DNA of 64,000 bases, taken from positions 195,802 to 259,801 of the forward strand of contig NZ_DS544873.1 in the NCBI RefSeq assembly GCF_000154725.1, in the 5' to 3' direction. The position numbers were made by a program, and so were the translations under genes. Source of the stretch: Kordia algicida OT-1 (GTDB lineage: Bacteria > Bacteroidota > Bacteroidia > Flavobacteriales > Flavobacteriaceae). Shown here in pieces: positions 61,448 to 64,000 of this stretch; positions within the stretch are counted from its first letter, which is position 1; every line of letters starts with the position of its first letter. The notes under the pieces are model-generated. The model was not told where the DNA came from and made no database searches. It saw only the letters and a list, made by a program, of their open reading frames with translations.

Positions 61448-61951
61448 TTAAAGATGTTTTAACTTCTCCTTAGCGGCAAACTCCGAAAACGCAGTCAACA
61501 ACAACTTTAATTTCGGATTGATAAATTGTTCGCAAAAAGGTTTCTTCGGATTGGAATAATAATAATTGGTAATTTCCTCGCGGGAAGCTTTAAACGCCAC
61601 AAATGGCAACACTTGCGTGATGATGTTATCTTCAAAATTCGTTTGTAATTCTGAAAGAATGTCAGTGACTTCTATTTGTTGTACTTTGTCATAAAAATAA
61701 ACAGCAGAACGGTATTTCTTCCGCATAGAATGTTGTACGGTCGATTTGTGCGTACGCAGATGAATCTCCACGAGAACCTTCAACGGAATTTCGTTCACAT
61801 CAAAAGTAACAATCACGGCTTCTGAAAACGAATCATTTTCACCTGTAGATTGTACCCAACCTTGTGCTACATTTTGCACACCGATCAACGATTGAAACAC
61901 AGCTTCGGTGCACCAATGACAACCTCCGCCAAACGCAATTTTCTGAATCAT
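61448..61951 (-). CDS. msrA: Peptide-methionine (S)-S-oxide reductase
   Basis: The 167-aa product has the MsrA signature near its N-terminus, GGGCHWCTEAVFQ: C11 is the catalytic Cys (GCFWC/G in most homologues; here His replaces Phe at 12, and C14 is present). QHSMRKKYRSAVYFYD corresponds to the family's GTQYRSAI segment, and KPFCEQFINPKLKLL to its C-terminal resolving region. It reduces methionine S-sulfoxide in proteins, with thioredoxin. The gene is alone on the minus strand and no msrB is in the window. Confidence 0.9.
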   Translation of the reverse strand: MIQKIAFGGGCHWCTEAVFQSLIGVQNVAQGWVQSTGENDSFSEAVIVTFDVNEIPLKVLVEIHLRTHKSTVQHSMRKKYRSAVYFYDKVQQIEVTDILSELQTNFEDNIITQVLPFVAFKASREEITNYYYSNPKKPFCEQFINPKLKLLLTAFSEFAAKEKLKHL

Positions 61952-62081
61952 ATTACAAAAATAAGAAACAACTTTTAGTTGTCAGAATTGTACAATACAA
62001 ACATTTCGAGTTCAAATTTTATGATTGTAAACAATTGATATTTATGAAGTTACTTTTTTTAGATATTATTGTGAAAAATCC

Positions 62082-62103
62082 GTCACTCTGTCGGAAAAGT
62101 GAC
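62082..62103. promoter_or_regulatory. Inverted repeat upstream of the BspA-like gene
   Basis: GTCACT and AGTGAC flank 10 nt, about 44 nt upstream of the -7 box of the LRR gene. It is a candidate operator or just a chance palindrome. Confidence 0.3.
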
Positions 62104-62146
62104 AGCAATAAACGGGATTGTTATACTTTCAAGATAAAATAGCCGC

Positions 62147-62154
62147 TACTTTTG
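62147..62154 (+). promoter_or_regulatory. -7 box of the BspA-like gene
   Basis: TACTTTTG fits TAnnTTTG and lies 84 nt upstream of the ATG at 62239. A TTG is at 62118-62120 but 26 nt away, a little far for the consensus. Confidence 0.5.
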
Positions 62155-62238
62155 TGACGTGATTAAAACCTTAAAAATCATAACTGTAGGTTTTAAATAC
62201 AACTACCAATACATACTAAATATTTAAAGGGGCACATT

Positions 62239-64000
62239 ATGAAAACCAAAATATTATTCGTCATTGCACAATTAGTAGCAGTGATGAGTTTTGCACAAAC
62301 ATTTTCGGATAACGGATTTAACTTTAACGTATTATCAACCAATCCGAACGAAGTAGAAGTTACAGGAGGAAGCGACGGAAGTTCGCCACTCACCATTCCT
62401 AGCACTGCAACCGACGGAAATGGAATTGTATATACCGTTACCACCATTGGAAACTCAGCGTATCGAAATGGCGCTGGAAATGGTGTGATACTACCAAATA
62501 CAATTACAACCATTGCATTTAGAGCTTTTAGAGACAATGGCGGATTGACAACGATTACCTTACCTGCAAGTGTGACCTCAATTGCAGGAGAAGCTTTTTT
62601 TAGATGCGGATTGAACGAAGTCATTGCTTTAGGAACCACGCCAGCTAGTATTGGCAATAGTTCTTTTGGGAATCGGGAAAATATAGATTTAACAGTTCCA
62701 AATGGTTTGGAAGAAACCTATCGATTAGCAGGCTGGACAGGCTTTAATACAGTCAATGGAGAAATTCCGATAGGCGGAACGTTTGAAGTAGGCGATTTAC
62801 GATATAGAGTGACATCGCAAAGTCCTAAAGAAGTTGAGGTAGCAGCTCGTTTAAACGGAATTGTCGATGTGGTAATTCCTGTATCTGTACTAGAGCCACA
62901 ATTTGGCGACACCTATGCAGTAACTGCCGTTGGAAATCGTGCTTTTAGAAACGCAGGAATCAATAGTGTGGTGTTGTCCAATACCATAGAAACGATTAAA
63001 AATGAAGCTTTTGAACTGAATAATCTGACAACGATTACCTTACCAACTTCTGTAACAACCATCGAAAGTGAAGCTTTCAATTTGAATGCTTTAACAGAAG
63101 TCATTTCTCAGGCAGTAGCAGCTCCATCCATTCAAACAAATAGTATTGTAAATCGTGGAGATATTAGTTTAACAATTCCGAATGGCTCTGAAGCAGCGTA
63201 TGTAAATGGTGGCTGGACAGGATTCTTTTCTGTAAACGGAACACCTTTTATCGGTTCTGATTTTTCCGTGGATGGATTTAATTATAGAATCAACGGCGTC
63301 AATCCAAATACAGCAGAAATACGCGGCGGTGGCAACGGAATTGTAGATTTGATAGTACCTTCTTTCATTACTAAAAATAATATTTCATTTACAGTAACTA
63401 CTATTGGAGATACTGCTTTTAGAAATAGAGGACTCAATAGTGTTGTATTTCCAGAAAGTATTATTGCGATTGGAAATGAAGCTTTTGAACAGAATAATTT
63501 AACTTCTGTGACTATTCCTGTTAATGTAATATCAATAGGATTTCAAGCTTTTATTAATAACAGTTTAACACAATTAACTTTTGAATCGGGACCAGAAACG
63601 ATTGGCGAAAGTGCGTTTAGAGGAAACCAATTGACCAGTGTGAGCATTCCAAATGGAACAGTAACAATAGGAAACGGAGCATTTTTTAGCAATTCCATAT
63701 CCAGTCTATCATTACCAACTTCTTTAGATATAATTGACCGAGAAGCATTTCGAAACAATCAGTTGACAAGTGTCGTGATTCCAACGGGAGTAATTACCAT
63801 TGGTAGAAGCGCCTTTATTGAGAACTCAATTTCGAGTTTAAGTATTTCGTCTACTGTTCAAACAATAGAAACAGATGCTTTTCGTAATAATCAACTTATG
63901 AACGTTACTTTGCCAAGTGCATTAACCACTTTAGGTGCAGGTGCGTTTCGAGGTAATCAATTAATAAGTATCGTAATTCCAAATGGCGTGACCGTGATTA
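62239..64000 (+). CDS. BspA-like leucine-rich-repeat surface protein (3' truncated)
   Basis: The frame from the ATG at 62239 is open to the window end (587 codons). It opens with a signal peptide (MKTKILFVIAQLVAVMSFAQ). The rest is made of BspA/TpLRR-type repeats of 22-23 residues, such as NNLTTITLPTSVTTIESEAF and INSVVLSNTIETIKNEAF, arranged in blocks. Between blocks are longer inserts with a YRINGVNPNTAEIRG-like beta strand and a W-T-G-F motif (GGWTGFFSVNG). The family is exported and found in adhesion and surface roles. A T9SS sorting domain at the C-terminus would be expected beyond the window. Many repeat units are near-identical in their NNQLTSVVIP core. Confidence 0.85.
   Translation, partial: MKTKILFVIAQLVAVMSFAQTFSDNGFNFNVLSTNPNEVEVTGGSDGSSPLTIPSTATDGNGIVYTVTTIGNSAYRNGAGNGVILPNTITTIAFRAFRDNGGLTTITLPASVTSIAGEAFFRCGLNEVIALGTTPASIGNSSFGNRENIDLTVPNGLEETYRLAGWTGFNTVNGEIPIGGTFEVGDLRYRVTSQSPKEVEVAARLNGIVDVVIPVSVLEPQFGDTYAVTAVGNRAFRNAGINSVVLSNTIETIKNEAFELNNLTTITLPTSVTTIESEAFNLNALTEVISQAVAAPSIQTNSIVNRGDISLTIPNGSEAAYVNGGWTGFFSVNGTPFIGSDFSVDGFNYRINGVNPNTAEIRGGGNGIVDLIVPSFITKNNISFTVTTIGDTAFRNRGLNSVVFPESIIAIGNEAFEQNNLTSVTIPVNVISIGFQAFINNSLTQLTFESGPETIGESAFRGNQLTSVSIPNGTVTIGNGAFFSNSISSLSLPTSLDIIDREAFRNNQLTSVVIPTGVITIGRSAFIENSISSLSISSTVQTIETDAFRNNQLMNVTLPSALTTLGAGAFRGNQLISIVIPNGVTVI

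Noticed and set aside
62700-64000. CRISPR-like direct repeats near the window end
   Set aside because: The repeated units are codons of leucine-rich repeats in one open frame, with no constant repeat/spacer pattern.

Overview
The window is low-GC DNA from a member of the Bacteroidetes, almost certainly a marine Flavobacteriaceae. A Kordia-like organism is my guess from memory, not a result. Signs: promoters of the TTG-N19/20-TAnnTTTG type, few Shine-Dalgarno sequences, lipoproteins with charged tails, a type II glutamine synthetase next to a type III enzyme, M56/BlaI pairs, GG-leader RiPP precursors and a BspA-like LRR surface protein.

Layout. 1-8.8 kb: a secreted PEP-synthase-like protein and a serine hydrolase (+), a GIY-YIG protein (-), then an operon (-) of a second serine hydrolase and an MFS-fold/HEAT-repeat membrane protein. 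8.9-12.3 kb: an AraC regulator and a run of small envelope proteins (lipoproteins, holin-like, YtxH, lmo0937-type). 12.5-23.7 kb is a signalling block: an AraC/response regulator/CHASE3 kinase operon, an AI-2E family permease, a DUF3095 protein, two more AraC regulators, and a phytochrome module (heme oxygenase, bacteriophytochrome kinase, response regulator). A tRNA-Arg(ACG) and a 50-aa conserved small protein follow.

24.8-48.4 kb is the unusual part: seven genes in one direction, mostly overlapping or nearly so. In order they encode a 1058-aa protein with a pyroglutamyl-peptidase-like end whose catalytic Cys is Ser, a lipoprotein with MORN-like repeats, a 695-aa protein with a split lysozyme-like domain, a second lipoprotein, two giant proteins of 2834 and 2503 aa without signal peptides (beta-propeller-like repeats and a Big-1 domain), and a phage-tail-fibre-like protein. 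I read it as an accessory toxin/fibre locus: two effector-like proteins each followed by a possible immunity lipoprotein, then surface or receptor-binding proteins. No sheath, tube, baseplate or AAA gene is in the window, so any delivery machine must lie elsewhere.

48.5-64 kb: a thrombospondin-3-repeat lipoprotein, a BlaI/M56 sensor operon with a clear operator-promoter, an esterase with TPR tail, a Ca/Na antiporter, two RiPP precursors (the first broken by one base at its start), the divergent glutamine synthetase genes with an inverted repeat between them, a GNAT acetyltransferase, purM, msrA and the start of a BspA-like LRR protein cut by the window end. A 160-bp element with inverted ends near 4.4 kb has a 49-bp internally deleted relative between the two giant genes.
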